Origin: an uncultured Spartobacteria bacterium
GTDB lineage: Bacteria > Verrucomicrobiota > Verrucomicrobiia > Chthoniobacterales > UBA6821
Reading direction: 5' to 3'
DNA length: 38,728 nt
Assembly (NCBI GenBank): GCA_903933015.1
Contig: CAIZIQ010000021.1
Location: 1-38,728, forward strand
Part shown: positions 1 through 8,274 of the stretch, one piece after another
How positions within the stretch are numbered: the first letter of the stretch is position 1
Layout of the letters: each line of letters begins with the position of its first letter
Position numbers and translations under genes: made by a program
Notes under the pieces: generated by a model
The model's input: the letters and a program-made list of their open reading frames with translations, nothing else
What the model was told of the DNA's origin: nothing
Databases searched by the model: none

Positions 1-2565
1 CTTCACATCGGCTGCCTTCTCTCCGAAGATGGCGCGCAGGAGGCGCTCCTCCGGGGCAAGCTCGGTCTCGCTCTTCGGGGTGATCTTGCCGACGAGGATG
101 TCGCCGGGCTTCACCTCGGCACCGATGCGGATGACGCCGTCGGGCCCGAGATTTTGCAGGGCTTCCTCGCTGACATTCGGGATGTCGCGGGTGATTTCTT
201 CGGGTCCGAGCTTGGTGTCACGGGCTCCGATCTCGAATTCGTCGATATGGATGGAGGTGTAGATGTCCTCCTTGACGACGCGCTCGGATATGAGGATGGC
301 GTCCTCGAAGTTGTATCCGTTCCAGGGCATGAAGGCGACGAGCACGTTGCGGCCGAGCGCGAGCTCGCCGTTCTCGGTGTTCGGACCATCCGCAAGCACA
401 TCACCCTTCTTGATCACCTGGCCCTTCTTGACGATGGGCTTCTGGTTAATGCAGGTGCTGCTGTTGGAGCGCATGAACTTGCGCAGTTCGTAGACATAGA
501 TGCCGCTCTCGTGGTCATCCTTGATCTTCTTCTTGCCCTCGGGGAGCTCGCCGTCCTTGGTGACAATGATGCGCTGGGAGTCGACGGAAGCGATCTTGCC
601 GTTGGACTCGGAGACGATCACCGCGCGGGAATCGCGGGCGACGCGGCCCTCCATTCCGGTGCCGATGATCGGCGCGTCGGAGATTAGGAGAGGCACACCC
701 TGGCGCTGCATGTTCGAACCCATGAGCGCACGGTTGGCGTCATCGTGCTCGAGGAACGGGATGAGCCCTGCTGCCACGGAGACGAGCTGCTTGGGCGAGA
801 CATCCATGTACTGGACCTTCTCGGGCTCGATCTCGACGAAGTCGCCGCGGAAACGCGAGGAGACGGTCTCGCCGAGGAGCTTGCCCTTGGCATCGACGGT
901 GGAATTCGCCTGGGCGACGTAGAAGTTCTCGTCACGGTCGCCGGTGAGATACTCGATCTCGTCGGTGACGCGGCCGTTGACCACCTTCCGGTACGGGGTC
1001 TCGATGAAGCCGAAGTCGTTGACGCGGGCGTAGGTCGAGAGGGAGCTGATCAGACCGATGTTCGGACCTTCCGGTGTCTCGATCGGGCAGATTCGGCCGT
1101 AGTGCGAAGGATGGACGTCGCGGACCTCGAAGCCTGCGCGCTCACGTGAGAGACCCCCGGGTCCAAGGGCCGAAAGACGGCGCTTGTGGGTGAGCTCGGA
1201 GAGCGGGTTCGTCTGATCCATGAACTGGCTCAGCTGCGAACGGCCGAAGAAATCACGCACAACGGCGCTCAGCGACTTGGGGTTGATGAGCTTCTGCGGG
1301 GTGATGTGATCGACGGAAGGATCATAGAGGGCCATGCGCTCGCGGACGAGTCGCTCGGTGCGGGAGAGACCCACGCGGCACTGGTTGGCGAGAAGCTCGC
1401 CGACGGTACGGACGCGGCGGCTGCCGAGGTGGTCGATATCGTCAAGCATCCCGTCGCCCTTACGGAGCTTAAGGAGATAACGCATCGACTCAACGATGTC
1501 TTCCTTGCGGAGGATGCGGTCGTCGATCTTGGGATCGAGGCCGAGCTTCTGCTGGATCTTGTGACGGCCGACACGACCAAGGTCATAGCGCTTGGCGTCA
1601 AAGAAGAGGCGCTTGAGCATCCCTCGGGCATTCTGCACGGTTGGGGGATCGCCAGGGCGGAGCTTGCGGTAGATATCCTTGAGAGCCTCCTCCTCGTTGT
1701 GTGCAGGATCACGCTTGAGGGACTTGACGATGGTATCGTCTTCCTTGGTATCGATCACCTTGACGGTGGTATGACCGGCACGGATGAGGTCACGTATAAC
1801 GGCGGGAGTCAGTGGCTCGTAGGCACGGGCAATAATGGCATCACCCTCGCGGACATCCGCGAGCAGCACCTTGGTGCTGATCTCCTCCTCGTCGAGCTTG
1901 TCGGAGAGTTTCAGGTTCTCGATCTTGTAGAAAAGCGAGGCAATCTCCTCGTCGGTCGGGAATCCGAGTGCGCGGAGGAAGGTGGTGGCAAGGAACTTGC
2001 GACGGCGCTTACGACGGTCGAGGTAGACGTAAAGGAGGTCGTTCGTGTCGAACTGGACTTCGGTCCAGGAACCGCGGTCGGGGATGATGCGGAAACCATG
2101 CAGGAGCTTGCCATTGAGATGGACATCGGACTCGAAGCAGATACCGGGCGAACGGTGCAACTGGCTGACGACGACACGCTCGGCACCGTTGACGATGAAG
2201 GTTCCAGCACGGGTCATGAGTGGAATCTCACCCATGTAGACCTTCTCTTCCTTCGTGGATTTCTCGTCCTTATAACGGAAGGTGACGTAAAGAGGGGCGC
2301 TGTAGGTCTGCCCGTCGATCTGGCACTCCACGGGTCCCACCTTGGGCTCCTCGAGGGTGTAGTTGACGAAATCCAGGGAGGACTTCTCCTCAAACCCGAA
2401 GATCGGGAAGAACTCGCGGAACACGGCCTGTAGGCCAACGTTCTTACGCTTGGAGGGATCAACCCCGGTCTGGAAAAATTCCTCGTACGACTTGATCTGC
2501 AGTTCGATGAGGTTCGGGGGCTGGATGGCCTCGTGGAGTTTGCCGAAGGAGATGCGTTCAGACAT
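1..2565 (-). CDS. rpoB: RNA polymerase beta subunit (partial, N-terminal 855 residues)
   Basis: Core transcription subunit that forms, with beta', the catalytic cleft of RNA polymerase. The reading frame stays open from ATG at 2565 to the window edge, so the C-terminal third and rpoC lie outside. The N-terminus reads [15 protein letters not shown]. The rifampicin-pocket segment [20 protein letters not shown] is present and matches the family closely, followed by [11 protein letters not shown] and [15 protein letters not shown]. Near the cut end are [18 protein letters not shown] and the start of the [13 protein letters not shown] region. It is the last visible gene of the rplKAJL-rpoB cluster, 327 bp after rplL, and that gap has its own promoter-like sequence. 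No SD-like sequence precedes the ATG. Identification is secure. Confidence 0.98.
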   Translation of the reverse strand, partial: MSERISFGKLHEAIQPPNLIELQIKSYEEFFQTGVDPSKRKNVGLQAVFREFFPIFGFEEKSSLDFVNYTLEEPKVGPVECQIDGQTYSAPLYVTFRYKDEKSTKEEKVYMGEIPLMTRAGTFIVNGAERVVVSQLHRSPGICFESDVHLNGKLLHGFRIIPDRGSWTEVQFDTNDLLYVYLDRRKRRRKFLATTFLRALGFPTDEEIASLFYKIENLKLSDKLDEEEISTKVLLADVREGDAIIARAYEPLTPAVIRDLIRAGHTTVKVIDTKEDDTIVKSLKRDPAHNEEEALKDIYRKLRPGDPPTVQNARGMLKRLFFDAKRYDLGRVGRHKIQQKLGLDPKIDDRILRKEDIVESMRYLLKLRKGDGMLDDIDHLGSRRVRTVGELLANQCRVGLSRTERLVRERMALYDPSVDHITPQKLINPKSLSAVVRDFFGRSQLSQFMDQTNPLSELTHKRRLSALGPGGLSRERAGFEVRDVHPSHYGRICPIETPEGPNIGLISSLSTYARVNDFGFIETPYRKVVNGRVTDEIEYLTGDRDENFYVAQANSTVDAKGKLLGETVSSRFRGDFVEIEPEKVQYMDVSPKQLVSVAAGLIPFLEHDDANRALMGSNMQRQGVPLLISDAPIIGTGMEGRVARDSRAVIVSESNGKIASVDSQRIIVTKDGELPEGKKKIKDDHESGIYVYELRKFMRSNSSTCINQKPIVKKGQVIKKGDVLADGPNTENGELALGRNVLVAFMPWNGYNFEDAILISERVVKEDIYTSIHIDEFEIGARDTKLGPEEITRDIPNVSEEALQNLGPDGVIRIGAEVKPGDILVGKITPKSETELAPEERLLRAIFGEKAADVK

Positions 2566-2810
2566 GGTGCAGGATCTTTGGTGGCGCGTGGGTGACGATA
2601 CGATGTGCCGGTGTGGCGACTCTTCCTCTCAGGCTAGCGCCGGAAAGAAAGAGAAAGGGTTTGGGACTCCGGGGAGAGACAGGAAAATCGGTAGGCAAAA
2701 GAGCCGCCTGCTGCTGAATCCTTGATGGGATTCGCGCGGGCGGCAACAATTTCAGAGAGACTAAAGGTCGTGGTGCCGTGTTGCAGAGCTCGGGACAGGT
2801 GGAACTTTTT

Positions 2811-2839
2811 CTTTTACACCCTGCCGGCCATCCTGTCAA
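2811..2839 (-). promoter_or_regulatory. Sigma70-like promoter ahead of rpoB
   Basis: On the minus strand TTGACA (2839-2834) is followed, after exactly 17 bp, by TAAAAG (2816-2811) within GTGTAAAAG. The -35 box is a perfect consensus match and the -10 box is moderate. It lies in the 327-bp rplL-rpoB gap (2566-2892), which has no convincing gene, and would give a leader of about 240 nt before rpoB. It could let rpoB be transcribed separately from the ribosomal protein genes. Prediction only. Confidence 0.5.
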
Positions 2840-2892
2840 CAGGGCAACCCCTGAAGTCAGCGATGACCGGCATTGAATGGCGTAATCGGTGA

Positions 2893-3279
2893 TTACTTGA
2901 TCTCGACCTTGGCGCCTGCGGCCTCGATCTTCTTCTTGATCTCCTCGGCCTCCTCCTTGGTGGCGCCTTCCTTGATGGCCTTGGGAGCGCTCTCGACGAG
3001 GGCCTTGGCCTCTGCGAGACCGAGTCCTGGGACTGCGGCGCGCACTTCCTTGATGACGCCGATCTTGTTGGATCCGGCTTCCTTGAGGATGACATCAAAT
3101 GCTGTCTTCTCCTCGGCGGCAGCGGCAGGTGCACCGGCAGCGGCACCACCGGCGGCGGCGACGGCGACGGGAGCGGCGGCGCTCACGCCCCACTTCTCTT
3201 CGAGAGCCTTCACGAGATCTGCGATCTGAAGGACGGTGAGGTTGCTGAGCTGATCGACTAGTGCTGTGTTATCGGACAT
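2893..3279 (-). CDS. rplL: 50S ribosomal protein L7/L12
   Basis: Stalk protein of the large ribosomal subunit that recruits translation GTPases. The 128 residues are the normal family length. An N-terminal dimerisation helix region ([20 protein letters not shown]) leads to an Ala/Gly/Pro-rich hinge at about residues 34-55. The conserved C-terminal domain follows, with [35 protein letters not shown] and [17 protein letters not shown]. The start is ATG at 3279 and the stop is TAA at 2893. It sits 178 bp after rplJ, a gap that contains a hairpin, and 327 bp before rpoB. The order L10-L12-rpoB is the conserved bacterial one. Certain. Confidence 0.98.
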   Translation of the reverse strand: MSDNTALVDQLSNLTVLQIADLVKALEEKWGVSAAAPVAVAAAGGAAAGAPAAAAEEKTAFDVILKEAGSNKIGVIKEVRAAVPGLGLAEAKALVESAPKAIKEGATKEEAEEIKKKIEAAGAKVEIK

Positions 3280-3307
3280 GGTGTTGTTTGGATTTTGATG
3301 CTGTCGC

Positions 3308-3325
3308 GTCCCGAAGCCTCAGGAC
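3308..3325 (-). other. Hairpin in the rplJ-rplL spacer
   Basis: On the minus strand GTCCTGA and TTCGGGAC can pair (7-8 bp with one or two G-T pairs) around a tiny loop, about 30 nt before the rplL start. The 178-bp spacer 3280-3457 holds no gene. The hairpin could be an RNA processing or attenuation site between L10 and L12, but there is no U-run after it, so it does not look like an intrinsic terminator. Confidence 0.3.
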
Positions 3326-3457
3326 ATTTGAGTCCGGCAGCCGCCGGCCCGACAGGTCATCGTGTTGTGTTTCCTTCACCCGTCGTGGCTTCGTACGCCG
3401 GGAGAAATTTTTTGTAAAAGGGTTTTGTTGCTTGGTGTTATCGAAATGATCGTACAG

Positions 3458-4063
3458 CTACTCGGCGGCTGGCGATTCTTCAGCGGGGGCTGCCTCGACC
3501 GGAGCGGCGGGAGCTTCCACGACCACCTCGGCAACCGGCGCTGCGGGAGCGGCGGGAGCTTTCTCGGCAATGGCTGCAAGGACGCGGGCCAAGCTGGCGC
3601 CAGGCTCATTGAGCGTACGAACAAGCTTGGTGGCGGGACTGAGCAGGAGCCCAAGGAGCTGGGCCTGAAGGACTTCCTTGGAGGGAAGGTCGGCCAGCGC
3701 GATCACTTGGGCTGTATCGAGGACGGAATTATCCAGGATACCTGCACGGATCTTAGGCTTCTCGAACTCGGCGGAGAAGGTCTTGAGGACCTTGGCTGCG
3801 GCGCAGATATCCTTTTCACCGACCACAAAGGCGGTCTGGCCGTTCAGGTGAGCATCAAGCTCAGGAAGGCCGGCATCCTTGATGGAGCGGCGGAGGAAGG
3901 TGTTCTTGACGACGGTCAGGCCTGCTCCCACGCCACCGAGGCGTGTGCGGAGTTCTGCAAAATGCTCGACGTTCATCCCGCCGTATTCGACGACGATGAG
4001 GAAGGGAGAGTCTGCGAGGCGTTTCTGAAGGTCCTCTACGATCGTGGGTTTCTCGGGGCGCAT
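3458..4063 (-). CDS. rplJ: 50S ribosomal protein L10
   Basis: Ribosomal stalk base protein that binds 23S rRNA and carries L12 dimers. It has 201 residues, against about 165-175 for most L10 proteins. The family core is clear: MRPEKPTIVEDLQKRL, FLIVVEYGGMN, LTVVKNTFLRRS and LNGQTAFVVG. The extra length is a low-complexity C-terminal tail (about residues 167-201) made mostly of Ala, Pro, Glu and Val. The tail follows the helix that binds L12, so it may alter stalk attachment; that is an inference. ATG at 4063 lies 24 bp after the rplA stop, too close for a long L10-type autoregulatory leader. A weak AAGGAA precedes the start. Confidence 0.97.
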   Translation of the reverse strand: MRPEKPTIVEDLQKRLADSPFLIVVEYGGMNVEHFAELRTRLGGVGAGLTVVKNTFLRRSIKDAGLPELDAHLNGQTAFVVGEKDICAAAKVLKTFSAEFEKPKIRAGILDNSVLDTAQVIALADLPSKEVLQAQLLGLLLSPATKLVRTLNEPGASLARVLAAIAEKAPAAPAAPVAEVVVEAPAAPVEAAPAEESPAAE

Positions 4064-4087
4064 GGTGGTGTTCCTTGTTCCTGGGCG

Positions 4088-4789
4088 TTAGTTTTTGAGG
4101 AAGGGGGCTGCATCCACAAGGATGCCCGGGAGCATCGTGGCCGCAAGGGTCACGGACTCGACGAAGGCACCCTTTGCTGTGGCTGGGCGGGACTTGACCA
4201 CCGCATCGATCACGGCGCGGCCGTTGTCGAGCAACTGGGCCTCGCTGAAGGAAAACTTGCCCACAGGAACGGCGATGTTGGCATTCTTATCGAGCTTGAA
4301 TTCGACGCGCCCGGCCTTCACTTCCTGGACGGCCTTGGCAGTGTCGTCGCTAACGGTTCCGGTCTTCGGATTGGGCATCAGGCCGCGGGGACCGAGAACC
4401 TTACCGAGCTTGCGGACCTCGACCATGGCAGCCGGGGTGGCGATGGCGACGTCGAAATCAGAGAATCCACCCTGAACCTTCTTGAGCAGGTCTTCAAAAC
4501 CGACGAACTCTGCTCCAGCTTCCTGGGCGGCCGTGGCGGCTGCTCCGGAGGCAAAAACCAGGACTCGTACATTTTTTCCACTTCCATGGGGAAGGGGGCA
4601 GGTTCCACGGACCATCTGGTCACTCTGTTTGGGATCCACTCCGAGACGGATCGAGACGGTAACCGTCTGATCAAACTTGGTGGGAGGCATTTTTTTGAGG
4701 ACGGCGAGGGCGTCGCTCAGAGGATACTTGCGGCCCTGCTCAACGAGTTCGTTGGCGGCGCGGTAGCGTTTGCTGCGTTTGTGTTGCAT
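4088..4789 (-). CDS. rplA: 50S ribosomal protein L1
   Basis: Large-subunit protein at the L1 stalk, which moves the deacylated tRNA out of the E site; in many bacteria it also represses its own operon. Its 233 residues are the normal size. Family landmarks are KRYRAANELVEQGRKYPLSDAL, DQTVTVSIRLGVDPKQSDQM, VRGTCPLPHGSGK with RVLVFA after it, and the signature LGPRGLMPNPKTGTV. Start ATG at 4789, 67 bp after rplK. Certain. Confidence 0.98.
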   Translation of the reverse strand: MQHKRSKRYRAANELVEQGRKYPLSDALAVLKKMPPTKFDQTVTVSIRLGVDPKQSDQMVRGTCPLPHGSGKNVRVLVFASGAAATAAQEAGAEFVGFEDLLKKVQGGFSDFDVAIATPAAMVEVRKLGKVLGPRGLMPNPKTGTVSDDTAKAVQEVKAGRVEFKLDKNANIAVPVGKFSFSEAQLLDNGRAVIDAVVKSRPATAKGAFVESVTLAATMLPGILVDAAPFLKN

Positions 4790-4856
4790 AGGAGTTGCAG
4801 TTCAAGCGGCTCTCAAGGTGATGAGAGCCTCCTGCGGTTGGTTTTGGGTGAATTGC

Positions 4857-5282
4857 TTAAGCTTCGATCTCAATGCCCATCTGACGAGCGGTTCCGCAGA
4901 GGGTGCGGAAGGCTGCCTCTTCGCTGCGGGCATTCATATCCTTCATTTTGATTTTCACGAGGTCCATGACCTGCTTCTTGCTAAGCTTGGCAACCTTGAC
5001 CTTGTTCGGCTCCTTGGAGCCCGAAGCAATACCTGCTGCCTTTTTAAGAAGCACTCCGGCCGGCGGTTGCTTGGTGATGAAAGTGAATGTCTTGTCCTTG
5101 TAGACGGTAATAACGACGGGAAGGATATCTCCGGCCTGCTTCTGGGTGGCGGCGTTGAATTCCTTGCAGAAGGCCATGATGTTGACGCCCTGCTGACCGA
5201 GCGCTGGACCCACCGGAGGGGCGGGATTGGCCTGTCCGGCCGGAATCTGAAGCTTGATCTGTCCTGTGATTTCTTTGGCCAT
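4857..5282 (-). CDS. rplK: 50S ribosomal protein L11
   Basis: Protein of the GTPase-associated centre that binds the 1060 region of 23S rRNA. It has 141 residues, the usual length. It shows [20 protein letters not shown] and then [15 protein letters not shown], followed by a normal C-terminal rRNA-binding domain. It is the first gene of the ribosomal cluster here. The usual nusG and secE are not upstream; the next gene is yqgE, divergent, with a 191-bp spacer. A TATAAT box lies at 5400-5395, so the operon probably starts at this gene. Confidence 0.98.
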   Translation of the reverse strand: MAKEITGQIKLQIPAGQANPAPPVGPALGQQGVNIMAFCKEFNAATQKQAGDILPVVITVYKDKTFTFITKQPPAGVLLKKAAGIASGSKEPNKVKVAKLSKKQVMDLVKIKMKDMNARSEEAAFRTLCGTARQMGIEIEA

Positions 5283-5394
5283 GGTTCTAGTTTGGAAAAG
5301 GGATTCGAAAAGAGTTTCTGCGCCTGTTTTGGCGAAAAAGGGTGGTAATAAAAGCTGAACCGAGCCTCGGGAGCAAGATGTTTCTTGATTTTTT

Positions 5395-5400
5395 ATTATA
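5395..5400 (-). promoter_or_regulatory. Candidate -10 box for the rplKAJL operon
   Basis: A perfect TATAAT occurs on the minus strand 113 bp before rplK, inside an A/T-rich patch of the 191-bp rplK-yqgE spacer (5283-5473). No good -35 hexamer stands at 16-18 bp; TTGAAG is present but 21 bp away. Plausible start of a leader of roughly 105 nt. The rest of the spacer shows nothing I recognise. Confidence 0.35.
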
Positions 5401-5473
5401 GTATTCGTCCGCCCTCGATCCCTTCAACCAAGTTCCGATTGATCGAACCTCCGGAACGGATCAAAATGCCCGA

Positions 5474-6064
5474 GTGCGTTTTCAGCAACCCAATCAGATC
5501 AATCACACTGGTTTCCTGCTCGTGGCGCTACCCACCCTATTGGACCCGAATTTCCGCCGCTCCATCCTTTTCTTGACCCATCATGATCCGACGGAGGGCG
5601 CGATGGGCTTCATCATGAATCGACCCCGGCAAGAAAGTCTGGGAGATCTGACCGAAGCACCGGGAGGGCTTTCTGGAGTCCCGGTATTCGAGGGAGGTCC
5701 TGTGGAGCCCCAGAACCTGATCCTCACTCGACTGCTCTGGAAGGAAAGCGGAATTCGTTTCCAGTCGCTTGGCGTCGAGGATTTTTTGCCGCGGGAGCCT
5801 CAAGGAGATTCCGATCCCGAGAGTCACCATCAAAACTTAGGTAATAACCTCAGGGCTTTCACCGGGTATGCCGGATGGTCGGCCGGACAACTAGAGAGGG
5901 AAATCACTGAAAAGTCATGGCACCTCCTCAAGCCCACCGAGGCAATGCTGCTTCCGGTGACAACCCAGGAGGAGGGCGTAAATCGCTGGAAATCGGTGAT
6001 GAAAGATCTTGGCCCTTGGCACCACCTGCTTGCCCAGGCCCCGGATGATCTCTCCTTGAATTAA
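5474..6064 (+). CDS. yqgE: YqgE/AlgH family protein (UPF0301)
   Basis: Member of the small DUF179 family whose biochemical role is not settled; AlgH of Pseudomonas was first linked to alginate control. The 196 residues match the family. Hallmarks seen are GFLLVALPTLLDPNFRRSIL near residue 13, EGAMGFIMNRP near 40 and VFEGGPVEPQNLILTR near 70. A later AFTGYAGWSAGQLEREI corresponds to the conserved GYxGWxxGQL(E)xE motif. The start chosen is GTG at 5474; no in-frame ATG lies closer to the conserved part and there is no SD. It is divergent from rplK and converges on the ceramide operon with an 8-bp gap. Confidence 0.93.
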   Translation: MRFQQPNQINHTGFLLVALPTLLDPNFRRSILFLTHHDPTEGAMGFIMNRPRQESLGDLTEAPGGLSGVPVFEGGPVEPQNLILTRLLWKESGIRFQSLGVEDFLPREPQGDSDPESHHQNLGNNLRAFTGYAGWSAGQLEREITEKSWHLLKPTEAMLLPVTTQEEGVNRWKSVMKDLGPWHHLLAQAPDDLSLN

Positions 6065-6072
6065 ATTCCGCG

Positions 6073-7068
6073 TCAGATTTTTCCTTGCTGGCGCAACCAG
6101 TCAGCGGTTGCGGCAAGGGTCTGCCTGAGTTTTTTGGAAGGTTTCCAGCCGAAGTGCTGGGAAAAGGGGGTCTCATCGCAGACCCACCGATCAGGCAGGA
6201 TTTCCCTGACGCGATCCCGGCCGAGGCTGGGAGCCGATGCACGCCAAGAAGGCACGGCGTCGATCAGCAGGGATGCCAACCTGACGGCAACTTGCGGAAC
6301 CGAGAGAGTGAATCCCCTCGCCCCGATGACCTCGGCTGCCGTGGAAATGAGTTCCGAATCCGTGATCGTGTCCTCCGACCCAAGGTAAAAGGGGCCATAC
6401 TGACCTGTTCTATCCCAGTCGGTGGATAGCACCGCAAGGATAGCCCGACAGAGATCGTCGACATCGATCCAGCTGTAGTGCTTTGCAGCGAAGCCTGGCT
6501 TGATCCGGACGGCGCCTTTGGCCATCTGGAACAAGGGAACGGTAGCGCTATCCCTCGGCCCCAGAACCATTGGGGGACGAAGTATCATGAGACGACGTCC
6601 CAGACGGTTTCGGAGTTCTCTCTCCATCGCCAGCTTGGATGCTCCATAGAAAGACACCGGCCGGTTATCATGATCAGACGTGCGTGCCACGGCACGCTTG
6701 GGTGTGGGCCCACCTGCTGCAAGCGATGAGAGAACGATGACCCGCGCAGTCCGTGGCAGTTGCGCCACCAGGCGAAGAGTTCCCTCCACATTGGTCTGAA
6801 AATAATCCTCCCTGCGCCTGCCGAAGAGAAGACCGGCGGCATGGATGACAACATCGGGCGCGGCATCCCGGGGAAGTTCCCAGAAATCACCTCTCACGCT
6901 GGTGATCACCATTCTTTCGTCGGCAATCCCCTCATCCTCCAATTGGGCACGGAGTTTTTCAGGGTTACGGACAGGAAGAAGAATACGGCTCCAGCGAGGA
7001 TGCCGCCGGAGATGAAGCAGGAGATTCCTCCCCACAAATCCTGTGGAACCGGTGATCAGCAGTTCCAT
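6073..7068 (-). CDS. NAD(P)-dependent epimerase/dehydratase, candidate ceramide reductase (CerR-like)
   Basis: Extended short-chain dehydrogenase. The Rossmann motif GSTGFVG is at residues 7-13, a conserved Ser is in VLSSLAAGG near 115, and the catalytic pair is Y141-xxx-K145 in SFYGASKLAM. The sequence alone says only 'SDR'. The lipid role comes from position: it is the third gene after a serine-palmitoyltransferase-type synthase and a GNAT-like acyltransferase. This is the gene trio known in Caulobacter as SPT, bCerS and CerR, where CerR reduces 3-oxo-ceramide. I place the start at the ATG at 7068 because it puts the Rossmann strand at the N-terminus. A TTG at 7113 would add 15 residues and leave 6 bp to the preceding stop instead of 51. 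It could also act on a sugar nucleotide. Confidence 0.75.
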   Translation of the reverse strand: MELLITGSTGFVGRNLLLHLRRHPRWSRILLPVRNPEKLRAQLEDEGIADERMVITSVRGDFWELPRDAAPDVVIHAAGLLFGRRREDYFQTNVEGTLRLVAQLPRTARVIVLSSLAAGGPTPKRAVARTSDHDNRPVSFYGASKLAMERELRNRLGRRLMILRPPMVLGPRDSATVPLFQMAKGAVRIKPGFAAKHYSWIDVDDLCRAILAVLSTDWDRTGQYGPFYLGSEDTITDSELISTAAEVIGARGFTLSVPQVAVRLASLLIDAVPSWRASAPSLGRDRVREILPDRWVCDETPFSQHFGWKPSKKLRQTLAATADWLRQQGKI

Positions 7069-7119
7069 AAAGGGATGTCGCGATTCCGGGTGATCGTAAC
7101 GATCAAACGCCAAACTCTG

Positions 7120-8274
7120 CTACGACAGAGGCTTCTCGTAGAGTTCGTACGTGCGGGATCGATGGCCTCCCATCAGTTCCGCCGCCTCAAGAATCTCGGT
7201 GTTGTTGGCCTCGACCCAAGAGACTTCGGAAAGTTCATACTTGGCCTTTGCAATGCGGAAGCTCTCGAAAAAGAGCAGGGCACTGAGTCCCTTGTCACGG
7301 TAAGCGGGCTCAACGCCGAGAACCGTCAGACGGTCCGTCTTGATCTTCTGGAACTGGAGGCGCAGGGCCATTTCAAGGAAGCGGAAGATCCCTTTGCGGC
7401 CACGCGCTGCATGGAAGACCTCGTTCACATTGGGCAGAGCGAGCGTGAAGCCGACCTCACGGCCATCAACACAGACAAAGACGATGATGCTGGGGTCCGC
7501 AATCGCCTTGAGGTCATCGGCCGCATGCAGCAAATCCTCAAGGGCAATCGGATAAAATCCCCAGTTCCGGTCCAGACACTGGTTGTAAAGGCGGTGAATC
7601 GTCTCCAACTCCTTGTTCAGGTTCTTCATATCGATCGTTCGGATCGACACCTTGTTCCTCTTCTGCAGCCAGTTGACAATCTTGGTAACGCGGGCGGCGG
7701 GCTCCCTGTGCAGCGGGATATCCCATGCATACAAAGTACGGATATTCGTCAGGCCGGCGGCCTTGTAGACACCGTCATAATAGGAAGGATTCCATGGCAT
7801 GGAGATGAAGGTGGGCCTGTCATTACCCTCCGTCAGGACTCCGCAGTCATCGTTGATCGAGGGGTTGTAAGGCCCGCGCATCACCGTCAGCCCCCTTTCC
7901 TTAAGGATCGCAGCGGCAGCATCGGCCAGAGCTCTGGCAACGGAGACATCATCGATGAAGTCAAAAAAGCCAAAGAAGCCAATCGAATCTTTATTGTAGG
8001 CGTTGTGGGAGCGGTTGACGATCGCTGCAATGCGACCGACAGGCTTGCCGTCACGATAAGCGATCAGCGGCGTGATCTCGCCGTGTTTCTTCAGAAAGAC
8101 GGATTTCGGCCCGATCAGGCCGACAACACTACCTGGAAACGGCGGAGTGAATGCCGGATCCGTTCCGTGAAGAATCTCCGGAATCTGCTCGAACTTCCTG
8201 AGCTCCGCCGCGGTGCGGCAGGGCAAAATCGAAAACGTTCCGGCGGCGGCCTGGTTCTGTGTATGCTGGGTCAT
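7120..8274 (-). CDS. GNAT-like N-acyltransferase, candidate bacterial ceramide synthase (bCerS-like)
   Basis: A 384-residue protein of the YghO-like / GNAT-fold group. Features seen are a segment around residues 38-46 (TDPAFTPPF), VGRIAAIVNRSHNAY at 79-93, GPYNPSINDDCGVL at 134-147 and FISMPWNPSYYDGVYKAAG. A C-terminal acetyl-CoA-type core carries VLGVEPAYRDKGLSALLFFE. Family members next to serine palmitoyltransferase genes have been shown to N-acylate 3-oxo-sphinganine (bacterial ceramide synthase). Assignment here rests on family resemblance plus operon position. Start ATG at 8274 gives an N-terminus that looks native but lies 146 bp inside the end of the upstream gene, in another frame. 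The stop is 6 or 51 bp from the reductase gene, depending on that gene's start. Confidence 0.78.
   Translation of the reverse strand: MTQHTQNQAAAGTFSILPCRTAAELRKFEQIPEILHGTDPAFTPPFPGSVVGLIGPKSVFLKKHGEITPLIAYRDGKPVGRIAAIVNRSHNAYNKDSIGFFGFFDFIDDVSVARALADAAAAILKERGLTVMRGPYNPSINDDCGVLTEGNDRPTFISMPWNPSYYDGVYKAAGLTNIRTLYAWDIPLHREPAARVTKIVNWLQKRNKVSIRTIDMKNLNKELETIHRLYNQCLDRNWGFYPIALEDLLHAADDLKAIADPSIIVFVCVDGREVGFTLALPNVNEVFHAARGRKGIFRFLEMALRLQFQKIKTDRLTVLGVEPAYRDKGLSALLFFESFRIAKAKYELSEVSWVEANNTEILEAAELMGGHRSRTYELYEKPLS

Noticed and set aside
1186-2433. Long open frame on the plus strand opposite rpoB
   Set aside because: It is the antisense shadow of a GC-rich conserved gene; its translation has low-complexity composition and no family resemblance. 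The same holds for 3362-4951, 6760-8355, 10263-11723, 24014-25492 and 33519-34586.
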